From Solibacillus sp. FSL R7-0682 (GTDB lineage: Bacteria; Bacillota; Bacilli; Bacillales_A; Planococcaceae): 64,000 nt of DNA. The stretch is taken from positions 1,446,001 to 1,510,000 of the forward strand of contig NZ_JBBOUI010000001.1 in the NCBI RefSeq assembly GCF_038005985.1, read 5' to 3'. The notes below the pieces were generated by a model, which was given only the letters and a program-made list of their open reading frames with translations, searched no databases and was not told where the DNA came from. Both the position numbers and the translations under genes were made by a program. Positions 1 to 9,092 of the stretch are shown in pieces. The number at the start of each line of letters is the position of its first letter. Position 1 is the stretch's first letter.

Positions 1-108
1 CAACGAAGATTTTATATCATGCCCTTTGGTGAAGACAACTTTACACAACTGACACAAGTAAAAACGAGTGAATTAGAACAAATTTTGGATAAAAATAAAA
101 CAAAGTAA
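1..108 (+). CDS. C-terminal end of an unidentified protein (partial)
   Basis: An open frame enters from the left edge and ends at TAA 106-108, giving 35 residues that finish in a charged helix-like tail (SELEQILDKNKTK). The visible part shows no domain I recognise. It ends about 100 bp before yqeY and is read in the same direction, so it could share a transcript with it. The function cannot be judged from this fragment. Confidence 0.5.
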   Translation, partial: QRRFYIMPFGEDNFTQLTQVKTSELEQILDKNKTK

Positions 109-205
109 CTTCTTCCTAGTTTACGAACGTGCTACAATGTGAATGAGTAGTAATAAGTGTGTAAGTTAACGCCTAACTTATGCCAATAGCAAAGGAGTAA
201 ACAAA

Positions 206-634
206 ATGTTAAAAACAATTGTATTTGATCAATTAAAGCAAGCAATGAAAAATAAAGACACATTAGCAAAAGGTGTTTTAACACTTGTCAAATCAGCACT
301 TGATTCTGCAGAAAAAGAAAAGGGTGCAGAGCTAACACCACAGGAAGAAATTGCGATAATTAACCGTGAAATTAAGCAAACTAATCAATCACTAGATGGC
401 GCAAAAACGGCTGGACGTGACGATTTAATTGAAAAAGAAGAAGCAAAATTAACGATTTTAAAAAGCTTCCTTCCAAAGCAATTATCCGAAGAAGAAATTA
501 TTGCAGAGCTTCGAGCAGCAGGGATTACTTCTGGAATGAATATGGGGGAAGCAATGAAAATTGCGAAGCCTCTACTTGATGGTAAAGCAGACGGTGCAGC
601 AATTTCAAAAGCAGTTAAATCTTTAATTTCTTAA
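206..634 (+). CDS. yqeY: GatB/YqeY domain protein
   Basis: 142 residues, the usual length of the stand-alone YqeY family. The family shares the all-helical C-terminal tail domain of the GatB amidotransferase subunit and is thought to contact tRNA; its cellular role is unclear. Family signs are the helical N-terminus (LFDQLKQAMKNKDTLAKGVL type), a central EKEEAKLTILKSFLPKQLSE segment and a C-terminal GxAMKxAKPLLDGKADG stretch. The start ATG follows AAAGGAG with normal spacing. In many Bacillota the gene lies close to rpsU; rpsU is not seen in the short upstream part available here. Confidence 0.9.
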   Translation: MLKTIVFDQLKQAMKNKDTLAKGVLTLVKSALDSAEKEKGAELTPQEEIAIINREIKQTNQSLDGAKTAGRDDLIEKEEAKLTILKSFLPKQLSEEEIIAELRAAGITSGMNMGEAMKIAKPLLDGKADGAAISKAVKSLIS

Positions 635-713
635 TGCTGATAAAGACAATCCTTGCATGATGCATGTAAGGTTTGTTTTTATCCGATGACAAATGCTACA
701 TAGGAGGATAATT

Positions 714-1277
714 ATGAATTTACATGATCAAATTGAATTGTATAATCCTACAAACGAGCAAGAAACAAAAGATCGTGATTTGATTTTGCGTGCTATGGGC
801 ACATTATCTGATGTGTTAACGCGCAATAATGAAATATTACACTTTACAGCTTCAGCAATCGTATTAAATCCAAGTCGTACACATGTATTAATGGTGTACC
901 ATAATATTTACAATTCATGGAGTTGGACAGGTGGACATGCGGACGGGGAGCCAGATTTATTTAAAGTGGCGAAAAAAGAGCTAATGGAAGAAGCAGGCTT
1001 AACAGAAGTAAAGGCAATTCAAGAAGAGATGATTTCTCTTGATATTTTGCCAGTAATCGGACATAAGAAAAACGGTAAATATGTCGCTCCACATTTACAC
1101 TTTAATGCAACTTATTTATTTGAAGTACAAGATGATGCCCAGCTCCAAGTAAAGGCGGATGAAAACAGTGCAGTAAGTTGGATTGCTATAACAGAAATAG
1201 CGGAGAAGTGTTCAGAGCTCCATATGATACCGCTATATGAAAAAATAATTGGTAAAGTAAAGCAATTACAAATATAA
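714..1277 (+). CDS. Nudix hydrolase
   Basis: A Nudix-fold hydrolase of nucleoside diphosphate-linked compounds, substrate unknown. The Nudix box is at about residues 75-97: GGHADGEPDLFKVAKKEL followed by MEEAGL, fitting GX5EX7REUXEEXGU with Lys in place of the first Arg; the metal-binding glutamates are intact. I chose ATG 714 because TAGGAGG lies 7 bases upstream; the upstream in-frame ATG at 693 has no ribosome binding site. The result is 187 residues. A hairpin with a short T-tract closes the gene. Its close downstream position to yqeY may only reflect gene density. Confidence 0.88.
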   Translation: MNLHDQIELYNPTNEQETKDRDLILRAMGTLSDVLTRNNEILHFTASAIVLNPSRTHVLMVYHNIYNSWSWTGGHADGEPDLFKVAKKELMEEAGLTEVKAIQEEMISLDILPVIGHKKNGKYVAPHLHFNATYLFEVQDDAQLQVKADENSAVSWIAITEIAEKCSELHMIPLYEKIIGKVKQLQI

Positions 1278-1280
1278 AGT

Positions 1281-1318
1281 AAAAAGCAATCTTCTGAATA
1301 TTAGAAGGTTGCTTTTAT
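1281..1318 (+). terminator. Rho-independent terminator after the Nudix gene
   Basis: The stem AAAGCAATCTTCT pairs with AGAAGGTTGCTTT across a short loop and sits directly behind the Nudix stop codon. It lies between convergent genes and may serve both strands. Confidence 0.7.
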
Positions 1319-1333
1319 GTATTAGGAGATGAA

Positions 1334-2206
1334 TTAATCGCTTACACTCTCTAATTCAATGTTTTCAGGGCGTGTTCGAATGTTTTCATGGTAACGGCGG
1401 ACATCTCGGTAAGGTAAAAGACGCGGTTGAGCCCGTAAATCGTCTGCATCCATTTGAAATTGGGCAACACGCCCTTTTGCTAAAGTGACAAGGCGTTGAA
1501 AAGGGTTGATCGCAAGTGCCTTTGAATATTTTCCGAATAATGTAAGGTTATGACCTGGATTAAAATATAAATTTAGAATAGCGCGATTATGAGCAATTGC
1601 GTGGGGCGTATCACAGCTATACCAAATATCCTTAAACGTTACACCTAATAGGACAGCATACTCGATCGCATCAAGTATTGGCACTTCCTGAAACGAATCA
1701 GAAGTGTCTGAATCCAATTTAAAAACTTTCATATGGGGATCAAATGCATGTAATTCATAATAAATTAGTGGAATTGGGGGCATTTTAATACGCTCTTTAA
1801 ATGTTAAATTAGATGGTGGACGTTTTGTACATAAAAATAAATTATTACGTGTAAAGTAAGCGATTTCTTTCCCTATAACTTGTTGATATTGTGTGTTTTC
1901 ATAAATAATAGCGTAGAACATAGTTGAAAATTGTACAATTCGATATAAATGATTGTCGTAGTAACTTGATTCTATAAAATGAATGCAGTCCTCCATTGTA
2001 TCGAAGCCTTCATAAAATGAATAACTTTCATATATAGATAACAACCATTCCCGACACAAACTATCCTCTGTTTCGAAGCCAATTGTATCATCTGCAATTG
2101 TACGTGATGTAACTAACTTTCCGTTAGATTGACGTAAAAAACGATTGGCTAGTAAATATTGGACTAGTCTAATTTCATATTCCTCTTGCATAATATCTGG
2201 GGACAA
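1334..2206 (-). CDS. Conserved-looking protein of unknown function
   Basis: 290 residues, soluble, rich in aromatic residues (many Tyr and Phe), with no signal peptide or membrane helix and no motif I recognise. The predicted start is TTG with GAAAGG ten bases upstream and AGGA closer; an ATG five codons in (MQEEYEIR) is the alternative but has no good ribosome binding site. It faces the Nudix gene convergently and is followed on the other strand by the nitroreductase gene, so it forms a single-gene unit. The codon use looks like the neighbours, so this is probably a lineage-specific backbone gene. Confidence 0.6.
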   Translation of the reverse strand: MSPDIMQEEYEIRLVQYLLANRFLRQSNGKLVTSRTIADDTIGFETEDSLCREWLLSIYESYSFYEGFDTMEDCIHFIESSYYDNHLYRIVQFSTMFYAIIYENTQYQQVIGKEIAYFTRNNLFLCTKRPPSNLTFKERIKMPPIPLIYYELHAFDPHMKVFKLDSDTSDSFQEVPILDAIEYAVLLGVTFKDIWYSCDTPHAIAHNRAILNLYFNPGHNLTLFGKYSKALAINPFQRLVTLAKGRVAQFQMDADDLRAQPRLLPYRDVRRYHENIRTRPENIELESVSD

Positions 2207-2386
2207 ATCCTATCAACCTTTCTACAAAATGAACCTTTTAGATTTATTTTTAATTATATTAAATAGGTATTATTTATTATAACATATACTTTCACACGTT
2301 GAATTGAAATCAAAAATTAATTATGGTAAAATTATCTTTAATTCAATATATTTGAATTCGAGATTAATAAGTATGGAGGAATAATC

Positions 2387-3007
2387 GTGGAATTTGTAAA
2401 ATTAATCGAAAAAAGACGTTCAGCAAATAATTTTCTTGAAGGTGTCGTAATTACGGAAGCCGATTTAAAACCTGTGTTCGACGATGTAAAACTAGCTCCT
2501 TCAACATTTAATTTACAACATACAAACTATTATGTAGTGCTCGATGAAGAAAAAAAGGAGCAGATTCGAGAAGCCGCCTTTGGACAATACAAAGTACATA
2601 CAGCTGCGGGAGTTATTATTGTTACGGCTAACCGTTATGCCTATAAAGATACAGCTTGTTTAAATCAAGGGATGCTAAATTTGGGAATTATGACGGATTC
2701 GCAATTGGAGCAAATGGTCCAAGAAAATACAAATTTTTATGAGCAGCGCGGGGAAGATTTTATGAAGGAAGATGCGATTCGAAATGGCTCGTTGTCAGCA
2801 ATGATGTTTATGCTTGCTGCTAAAAACCGTGGCCTAGATACGTGCCCAATGAATGGCTTTGATCCTGAAAAAATTCGTAACATATTAGATATACCTAGTT
2901 CCGATGAGATTGTCTTAATGATTACAATTGGCAAAGAAAAAGAAAGTAGTCGAAATTTAAGAGGATATCGTAAACCAGTAGAAGAATTTGTAACTTATAT
3001 GAAATAA
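2387..3007 (+). CDS. Nitroreductase family protein (FMN-dependent)
   Basis: 206 residues, typical of the NfsB/YodC/YdgI nitroreductase family, which reduces nitro or quinone compounds with NAD(P)H through FMN in the cytoplasm. The N-terminal FMN-phosphate-binding RRSANNF segment (usual RRSxR/Nxx), the LAPSTFNLQ loop, the AAKNRGLDTCPMNGFD substrate/flavin loop and the C-terminal IGKEKE segment are all present. The start is GTG at 2387, fixed by GGAGGA six bases upstream. The physiological substrate cannot be told from sequence. It is a monocistronic unit with about 180 bp of upstream AT-rich sequence. Confidence 0.88.
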   Translation: MEFVKLIEKRRSANNFLEGVVITEADLKPVFDDVKLAPSTFNLQHTNYYVVLDEEKKEQIREAAFGQYKVHTAAGVIIVTANRYAYKDTACLNQGMLNLGIMTDSQLEQMVQENTNFYEQRGEDFMKEDAIRNGSLSAMMFMLAAKNRGLDTCPMNGFDPEKIRNILDIPSSDEIVLMITIGKEKESSRNLRGYRKPVEEFVTYMK

Positions 3008-3148
3008 TGAAGTATAAATGCTTCCTAAAATCAAGAGAATAAATAAAAAAAATAATGGATTGTACGTGAGAATGTGAAATAATTTCACAAAATTGAACAT
3101 GCCTGTGCTAAAATAACGATGTATCAACAAAAGGGAGGCTGTTTTTAA

Positions 3149-3370
3149 ATGGCGAAAAAGAAGAAAGAATATACAATCGCTCCTGAGCGTGTAGAAGAAG
3201 CATTATTAATCCAAAACCGTATGTTAATCGAATTATTTGTTCAAGTATTAGATGAGCAATTAGTTATTGAGCGCCCAATCCTACATGAACGTTTAGAAAA
3301 CTTAATCGAGCTATCTGGCCATGACCGTGAGTTAAAAGATACTTTACACGGTTTAACTGAAAAACTGTAA
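3149..3370 (+). CDS. Small protein of unknown function (73 aa)
   Basis: A 73-residue soluble protein with a basic start (MAKKKKEY) followed by two or three amphipathic helices rich in Glu and Leu. It has an excellent ribosome binding site (AAGGGAGG) and its own terminator, so it is very likely expressed. No domain is recognised. The basic leader and acidic helices could suit a protein- or nucleic-acid-binding helper, but nothing in the sequence proves it. Confidence 0.7.
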   Translation: MAKKKKEYTIAPERVEEALLIQNRMLIELFVQVLDEQLVIERPILHERLENLIELSGHDRELKDTLHGLTEKL

Positions 3371-3390
3371 TTACATACAATATGTATGGT

Positions 3391-3422
3391 ACGGCATCCG
3401 AGCTTTCGGGTGTCGTTTTTTT
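3391..3422 (+). terminator. Rho-independent terminator
   Basis: ACGGCATCCGAGC and GCTTTCGGGTGTCGT-type arms form a GC-rich hairpin followed by a run of seven T, closing the 73-residue gene. Confidence 0.85.
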
Positions 3423-3535
3423 ATGGGGACATTTCCTTTTAAATTTCTTCCCGCTACAGTTTGAATTACTACTTTTTCAAGACGATTTTCGCTATACTAA
3501 CGATATTCATTTATATTTTGATGGAGGGTTTTCAC

Positions 3536-4321
3536 ATGACAAATGATAGCAGGACACTTTTAAACGATGAAATTCTTCATTTTTTATATAGCAAAGCTTC
3601 ATTTCAAGGACTATCTGAAGAAGAACAGCAGCAATTTTTACTCCGTTTTCAAACGGATGATGTTTTTAAAGAAATAATCGAAATATCGATCGCATTAGAA
3701 GAAACGATTACAGAAGTTGAAGCAACGATGCCAAAAATCCAAGATAGAGATTTTTTATTGTCTCAACAAGAACAAAAGGAAGTTTTAAAAGAACGGATGG
3801 TTGTTAATGGTAATGTTTATTATGTACCATTTGACGAACTTGATCATATTTATTCGCCAATGATTATTGCTCTCCAACAATCGAATACGATGGAGGAGTT
3901 TGATACGTTTTGTAAAGGCATCATTTTACCGTTGTTTAATTTATGTGCACTTCAAAGACGCGATATAATCATTTTACCATTTGGTAAGGAAACGAAAGCA
4001 CCATTACACTTTAAAAATGGCATAATGGACACTCCTACATTTGATTCCTTTTTAAATGGGGAGCATGGTGGAGAAGCGGCAATTGTCCCTGTATTGACTA
4101 AAGCGCTCCAACTATTTAAGAACGATCCCATTAACAATCAACGGGATTTAATGATTATAACTGACAATCAATTTACAGATTTTAATGATTTAATTCAACA
4201 GGATGTCACACATACGTTAAGAGCACTCAATATTGATGTTTCAGTAATTGCGATGAGTGAAATTGACTTTGAAGTACAGCCGATTACGTTTGCCGATAAA
4301 GTATTTTTTGCAAATGAATGA
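3536..4321 (+). CDS. VWA-like (CoxE-like) protein with a degenerate metal site
   Basis: 261 residues. The N-terminal ~95 residues are helical and acidic. From about residue 104 the order of strands and loops resembles a von Willebrand A domain: SPMIIALQQSNTM where VWA proteins have the DxSxSM metal loop, a KGIILPLFNLCALQRRDIIILPFG helix-strand, GEHGGEAAIVPVL where GGT is expected, and LMIITDNQ at the ITDG strand. Only the last Asp of the metal site is kept, so metal binding is doubtful. The start ATG 3536 follows GGAGGG; the upstream frame extension lacks a ribosome binding site. The fold assignment is inferred from pattern alone. Confidence 0.55.
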   Translation: MTNDSRTLLNDEILHFLYSKASFQGLSEEEQQQFLLRFQTDDVFKEIIEISIALEETITEVEATMPKIQDRDFLLSQQEQKEVLKERMVVNGNVYYVPFDELDHIYSPMIIALQQSNTMEEFDTFCKGIILPLFNLCALQRRDIIILPFGKETKAPLHFKNGIMDTPTFDSFLNGEHGGEAAIVPVLTKALQLFKNDPINNQRDLMIITDNQFTDFNDLIQQDVTHTLRALNIDVSVIAMSEIDFEVQPITFADKVFFANE

Positions 4322-4360
4322 TTGGGGAAAAATGGAAATGTATGTTTATAATTGTCATTA

Positions 4361-4387
4361 ACGAATCCTTTGCGGGTTCGTTTTTTT
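4361..4387 (+). terminator. Rho-independent terminator
   Basis: ACGAATCC-TTTGC-GGGTTCGT followed by seven T, after the VWA-like gene. Confidence 0.85.
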
Positions 4388-4472
4388 GTATTTAAAAAGG
4401 GAAACCATGCATAATGTCGAATTATTCTACTATATAGATAGATTACTTATTTTGCAGAAACGGAGTGTTATG

Positions 4473-5672
4473 ATGTATACAGCGTATTGTCGCACTTTTC
4501 AAGAATCATTAAAATTAGGTATGAAATTTATGAATTGGCGAAAACCACAGCTTCTAGAAGGTGAAAATAGTTTATTAAGGCTTCCAGAATTGATTAAAAG
4601 TTTACATTATAAACAACTATTAATCGTGACGGATGAAGGAATCGCCAAATTGAATTTGATGGATCCATTATTAGCCGAGTTACAGGCACTGGAAATCAAT
4701 TATGTCATATACGATAAGACCATTCCTAATCCGACGTTTACAAATATCGAAGAGGCACTTCAACTTTATTATACAAATCATTGTGAAGCTATTATTGCCT
4801 TTGGTGGTGGTTCTCCTATGGATTGTGCAAAGGTAGTAGCAGCAAGAGTTGCGCGTCCTGAGAAAGAGATTCCTCAGCTAAAAGGATTGTTTAAAGTCCG
4901 AAAAGAAATTCCTACATTATTTGCAGTACCGACAACAGCGGGTACTGGAAGTGAAGGAACAGTTGCAGCCGTCGTTACAAATAGTAATACGCATGAAAAA
5001 TTTGCAATTAGTGACCCGGTTTTAATCCCACATTACGCAGTGTTAGATCCACTATTAACCGTAAATTTACCAAAGCATATTACATCGACAACGGGGATGG
5101 ATGCTTTAACACATGCAGTAGAAGCATATATCGGAAGAAGTAATACTGAAGAAACACGCAAATATTCTCGTGAAGCAGTAAAGTTAATTTTTAAATATTT
5201 ACAGCGTGCATATGACGATGGGCAAGATGTCGAGGCTCGAAAGCAAATGCAACGTGCTTCATACTTAGCAGGCTTAGCCTTTACACGAGCATATGTCGGC
5301 TATGTCCATGCGATAGCACATACTTTAGGTGGCTTTTACCAAGTGCCGCACGGTTATGCGAATGCTATCATTTTACCGCATGTTCTACGTTTTTATGGGG
5401 ATCATGCAGCCAAGCCATTAGCAGAGCTAGCTAATTTAGTAGGAATCGGAAATTTTAGCGATAGTGATGAAAAAAAAGCACAATTATTTATTGAAGCAAT
5501 TGAAAAAATGAATGAACATATGGCGATTCCGACAAAGGTGGAGGGGATTGTCAACCGTGATGTACCCTTAATGGTAGATCGCGCATTACAAGAAGCGAAC
5601 CCATTATATCCTGTACCGAAAATTGTGAAAGAAGATGAGATGTTTTACCTTTATCAAATAATTCAAGCTTAA
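4473..5672 (+). CDS. Iron-containing alcohol dehydrogenase (group III)
   Basis: About 399 residues, the usual size of the Fe-ADH family, which interconverts alcohols and aldehydes with NAD(P). The dinucleotide loop GGGSPMDCAK and the PTTAGTGSE motif are present. The metal ligands are visible as GMDALTHAVEAY (Asp and His), HAIAHTLGG (His) and VPHGYANAI (His). CGGAG lies 4 bases before ATG 4470 and 7 before ATG 4473; I take 4473. The frame opens further upstream but overlaps the previous terminator. The substrate is unknown. The gene is monocistronic with its own terminator. Confidence 0.9.
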   Translation: MYTAYCRTFQESLKLGMKFMNWRKPQLLEGENSLLRLPELIKSLHYKQLLIVTDEGIAKLNLMDPLLAELQALEINYVIYDKTIPNPTFTNIEEALQLYYTNHCEAIIAFGGGSPMDCAKVVAARVARPEKEIPQLKGLFKVRKEIPTLFAVPTTAGTGSEGTVAAVVTNSNTHEKFAISDPVLIPHYAVLDPLLTVNLPKHITSTTGMDALTHAVEAYIGRSNTEETRKYSREAVKLIFKYLQRAYDDGQDVEARKQMQRASYLAGLAFTRAYVGYVHAIAHTLGGFYQVPHGYANAIILPHVLRFYGDHAAKPLAELANLVGIGNFSDSDEKKAQLFIEAIEKMNEHMAIPTKVEGIVNRDVPLMVDRALQEANPLYPVPKIVKEDEMFYLYQIIQA

Positions 5673-5690
5673 TAGTAGTATGCAAATAAA

Positions 5691-5729
5691 AAATAGAACT
5701 TCCGATTAATTAAAGAAGTTCTATTTTTT
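5691..5729 (+). terminator. Rho-independent terminator
   Basis: Perfect AATAGAACTTC / GAAGTTCTATT stem with a 12-base loop and a T-run, right after the alcohol dehydrogenase stop. Confidence 0.88.
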
Positions 5730-6158
5730 ATAATGATTTTCAACATGGAAATTTAACAGAGCGAATTATTTAAATACCTAGCAGAGTAAAGCCCGTCATC
5801 TAAGCTACCTCAACAGCACCTATAACATTATTGAATATGGGTCACAATCGAGCACATTTCTTGAAGTGGAATTGTACAATCACCCAATTGATGCTCTGGG
5901 AAGGCTGGTTATTTAACTATCGCAGTAGTTTAGTGGAGAAGGATTTTCCCTTGTGAAAAAAATTAATTAAATAAAATGGCTATTGCTGTGGAGTTGAAGT
6001 GGCAGACAAATCTTACCTATTTCTATAAAAAATTTCAAAGAAAAATGGTAAATTATATTATAATATATAGCAAAGGTAAGGTTTGTATACTGCAGAATTG
6101 TAAAATATTATACATAGAGAATAATGAAATAAAGAATATGGTGAAGTGGGGTTGAAAA
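5730..6158. other. Intergenic stretch without a recognised gene
   Basis: No open frame with a credible start or ribosome binding site is seen. The sequence becomes very AT-rich from about 6020 and presumably carries the promoter of the serine hydrolase gene. A TTAACTATCGCAGT...GTGGAGAAGG stretch near 5913-5942 vaguely recalls the dispersed CAATCGGG repeat seen elsewhere in the window. Confidence 0.4.
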
Positions 6159-6959
6159 TTGGAAAAAGTTCTTGAAAAATTAAAGGAAATAGAGTCTGGC
6201 GAAGTTGGAATTATTATTTTTTCTCAAGTAAAACAAGAAATAGTTTTATCATTAAATACAGGTTTATTAGTACCTCTTGCTTCTGCAGCAAAAGTTGCAA
6301 TTGCCTTTTGTGTCGCAAAATTGATCGATGAAAGACACTATAAATGGACTGACATTGTTGAAGATATAACTTTAAATCCAAAAGAGGATAGTAAAGTAAT
6401 TTATCCTCAATTTCAAAATAGAGAAAACTTGGAACTTCGAGATGCAGTGGAAGTAATGGTAGCCTGTCACGATAGCTTTGTAGCGGACAGGATTGTTCAA
6501 TTTTGTGGAGGATGGGATTTGTTTAACCAAAAATTAAAATCCTATTTTACAAACATAAATATTACTCAGAACCCCAGAGATTTAGATAATAAGGGTGAAT
6601 TGAATGAGCTGTTAGAACTTTTACAATTAATCTATCAAGGGTACAAAATTAATCCTGAACTATGGATCTCAGTTATAAATGGTTTAGTTAGGCAACGAAG
6701 TGATATAGATGGCATACCGAGCCATTTTTTAAATCATATGACTGGTGGATTAGATAATGTTGTAGTCGATATTGGGATGCTCGGTGAGTTCTCCAAAAAT
6801 CCATTATTATTTGTTTTGGGGGCAAAGGAATTACCAAGTCGATTTAAAGAGAAATTAGCAGATGAAATACTTATTGATGCCATGAAACTAATTTATGATG
6901 AATATTGTAATCAAGAAGAGGATCAGGAAAATAAAAGTATATCTATTTCAATGTTATAA
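6159..6959 (+). CDS. Class A beta-lactamase-like serine hydrolase
   Basis: 266 residues with the layout of the beta-lactamase2/serine hydrolase family: PLASAAKVAIA gives the catalytic SxxK at about residues 47-50, CHDSFVADRIV occupies the SDN position, and MTGGLDNVVVDIGML sits where KTG-xxx-ND-GI is expected. The KTG lysine is thus replaced by Met, and SDN is altered, so ordinary beta-lactam hydrolysis is doubtful. No signal peptide is present, so the protein is cytoplasmic. The start is TTG behind GTGGGG; this start is only moderately sure. Confidence 0.7.
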   Translation: MEKVLEKLKEIESGEVGIIIFSQVKQEIVLSLNTGLLVPLASAAKVAIAFCVAKLIDERHYKWTDIVEDITLNPKEDSKVIYPQFQNRENLELRDAVEVMVACHDSFVADRIVQFCGGWDLFNQKLKSYFTNINITQNPRDLDNKGELNELLELLQLIYQGYKINPELWISVINGLVRQRSDIDGIPSHFLNHMTGGLDNVVVDIGMLGEFSKNPLLFVLGAKELPSRFKEKLADEILIDAMKLIYDEYCNQEEDQENKSISISML

Positions 6960-7042
6960 TGTACAACTAATACTTTAAAAAATAACTTTATACAGGTCTA
7001 AACAAAATAACAATCCCAAATGCCAGTTTGGAAAGAAACTGA

Positions 7043-7084
7043 AATCCAAGAAATGCTGTTAAACCAACGTTTCTTGGATTTTCC
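7043..7084 (+). terminator. Terminator-like hairpin
   Basis: AATCCAAGAAA pairs with TTTCTTGGATT over a 16-base loop, followed by TTCCTTTAAA. It is the first strong hairpin behind the serine hydrolase gene. Confidence 0.6.
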
Positions 7085-7523
7085 TTTAAATATTAATTCA
7101 TAAAGCTTTTTATCGTTCCTATACTTCAATTACAATGGTTTTAGCTGAAAAATTTTAAATATAATTGGGTGCTATTGTTGTAAATTTTTATTTATGAAAG
7201 GTTACCAACCATATGTTTGAGAATATAAAAAAGTGAAAGCCAGGGGGTTTTTCCTTGACTTTATCTATTGTCAATTATATAGATTAATTAGCAGTATTCT
7301 AAAAAAATTGGATTAACTTTGCGGAAAAAATAAATTCTTCTATTAATTGGTAATATTGAAGTTTTTTTTGGACAAAAGGATTTAGAACATTTATACTGAT
7401 TTTTGTTCCTTAAAGATCGAATTAATATTAATAAATATAGAGTTTATAACAGATTACTAATTTAAAGGTAAGGACTTAATAGTATTAAAGTGTTTTTAAT
7501 TGGTACAAAGAATAAAGAAATTA

Positions 7524-7575
7524 AATGAAATAGCCCTTATTTCATCAGTCGGTGGGATGGGCTATTTCATTTTTG
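7524..7575 (+). terminator. Terminator-like hairpin upstream of the sensor kinase
   Basis: AATGAAATAGCCC pairs with GGGCTATTTCATT and is followed by TTTT, ending about 55 bp before the kinase start. It could stop an upstream transcript or act as an attenuator; no leader gene is visible before it. Confidence 0.6.
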
Positions 7576-7628
7576 GGGAAATAATTTAGCAAAATATGTA
7601 TTTAATAGTAAGGAAGTATTGTTTTGAT

Positions 7629-8936
7629 ATGAAACGTTTTAAATTAAAACTAATAATAGTGTTATCTATAGTATTAGTCATATTCTTTATTGGAATAAGT
7701 ATGTATACTTCCTATATAAAGATTGAAGATACAGTGGAAGAGGCGATTGCTAACCAAAATCTTGAAGCTGCCAAATCCATTGCAAAGGCAATTGATCTGG
7801 AAACGTATGAGCGATTTTTAAAAAAACAAAATCGTGATGAAGATTATTGGACAATACGACATTATTTGAATGATGCCCGTGAAAAACTAGGTGTATTATA
7901 CGTCTATACTTTGGAAATAGACAATCCTACTACATCGGAAGTTTTAATTGTAGGTTATCCTGAAAACAAGGATAATCCAAATGATTTTCTAATAGGTGAA
8001 GCTTGTACTGTACCCAAAGCCCAAGTGAAATTAGCGTATGAGGAAGGAAAGCAATTTGTAACAGAGATACTAGAAGATACGAAATATGGTCATCATTATA
8101 TAACTGTTGGGACGCCTATTATGAATGGAAAAGGGGAAATCATTAGCTACCTTAGCATTGATATTAGTACGGATACACTTGACGGGATTAAAGAAACAGT
8201 TATTAATAGTAATATTGTTTTATTAGTACTCAGTGGACTTTTTGTTATTATTGTTATTATTTCTTTCTTCCTTTTACAAAAGTGGTATCAAAAAGAAGTT
8301 GGAACTACTGAGTATACTTATCAAAAGGAAATTAAAACGTTAATGGCTTCTGTCTCATCATTAAGGCACGATTATATTAATCATATCCAAGTTTTACATG
8401 GATTTCTGCATATAGGTGAGGTAGATCAAGCGACAAAGTATGTCGATTCTTTGTCTAAAGACATACAGGCAATTGAAACCATTAAATTAAATTTTGATCA
8501 CCCGGGATTAGCGATATTATTGCAAACAAAAAAATTAACATGTCAAAATCAACAAATTGATATACAGATAACCGTTGATGATAATCCATTTGATAACATA
8601 AAAACGATTGATTTAATCAATATATTATCTAACATTATTGATAATGCGATAGAAGCGACAATGGAGTTGCCAGAGGAGCAACGTAAAATTACAGTTAGCT
8701 GTAAAGCAGACGAGTTATATTATACGTTCTCGATTACGAACGCTGGGCGAAAGCTACCTGACAAAAATCAAATTTTTAAACAAGGCTACTCAACGAAAAA
8801 AGTAGAGAAAGGAAGAGTTAGAGGACAAGGTTTGTTTATTGTTAAAGAAACAATTAATAAATACAATGGAACGATTACACTTGATACAATAAACGAAAAA
8901 GAGACAATAGTGATTGTGAAAATCCCTACTAAGTAA
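7629..8936 (+). CDS. Orphan sensor histidine kinase (SpoOB-type, GHKL ATPase)
   Basis: 435 residues. An N-terminal membrane helix (about 6-28) and a second at about 195-218 enclose an extracytoplasmic sensor region. The phosphoacceptor helix is LRHDYINHIQVLHG, as in SpoOB-fold kinases such as CitA/DcuS and AgrC. The GHKL ATPase follows with the N-box NILSNIIDNAIEA and G-box GQGLFIVKE. ATG 7629 follows AAGGAAG; the ORF's earlier ATG at 7596 has a poor site. No response regulator gene lies beside it, so its partner must be elsewhere or lost. The ligand is unknown. Confidence 0.85.
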   Translation: MKRFKLKLIIVLSIVLVIFFIGISMYTSYIKIEDTVEEAIANQNLEAAKSIAKAIDLETYERFLKKQNRDEDYWTIRHYLNDAREKLGVLYVYTLEIDNPTTSEVLIVGYPENKDNPNDFLIGEACTVPKAQVKLAYEEGKQFVTEILEDTKYGHHYITVGTPIMNGKGEIISYLSIDISTDTLDGIKETVINSNIVLLVLSGLFVIIVIISFFLLQKWYQKEVGTTEYTYQKEIKTLMASVSSLRHDYINHIQVLHGFLHIGEVDQATKYVDSLSKDIQAIETIKLNFDHPGLAILLQTKKLTCQNQQIDIQITVDDNPFDNIKTIDLINILSNIIDNAIEATMELPEEQRKITVSCKADELYYTFSITNAGRKLPDKNQIFKQGYSTKKVEKGRVRGQGLFIVKETINKYNGTITLDTINEKETIVIVKIPTK

Positions 8937-8941
8937 ATAGT

Positions 8942-8986
8942 AAAAGGTTATGGTACAAATTCAAATGACGTGCCATAACCTTTTTT
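8942..8986 (+). terminator. Rho-independent terminator
   Basis: AAAAGGTTATGG-AC ... GT-CCATAACCTTTTTT behind the kinase gene. Confidence 0.88.
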
Positions 8987-9092
8987 AGTGGAAAGAAAGT
9001 TTTTATTTGAGAAAGTTATTTGATTTTGTTTTGTATGTTTTATTAATCCTTGTAACACTAACCATCTAACTTATCGGCTCTGAAAAATGCGG

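Larger units (their letters stand above)
6960..7628. other. Intergenic stretch with two hairpins, no gene seen
   Basis: AT-rich sequence without a supported open frame. It contains two terminator-like hairpins annotated separately (7043-7084 and 7524-7575). A CCAGGGGGTTTTTCC stretch near 7241 resembles the edges of decayed repeats, but no identity can be given. Confidence 0.4.

Noticed and set aside
4386-4472. N-terminal extension of the alcohol dehydrogenase
   Set aside because: It begins inside the preceding terminator; CGGAG in front of ATG 4470/4473 and the family length support the shorter form.
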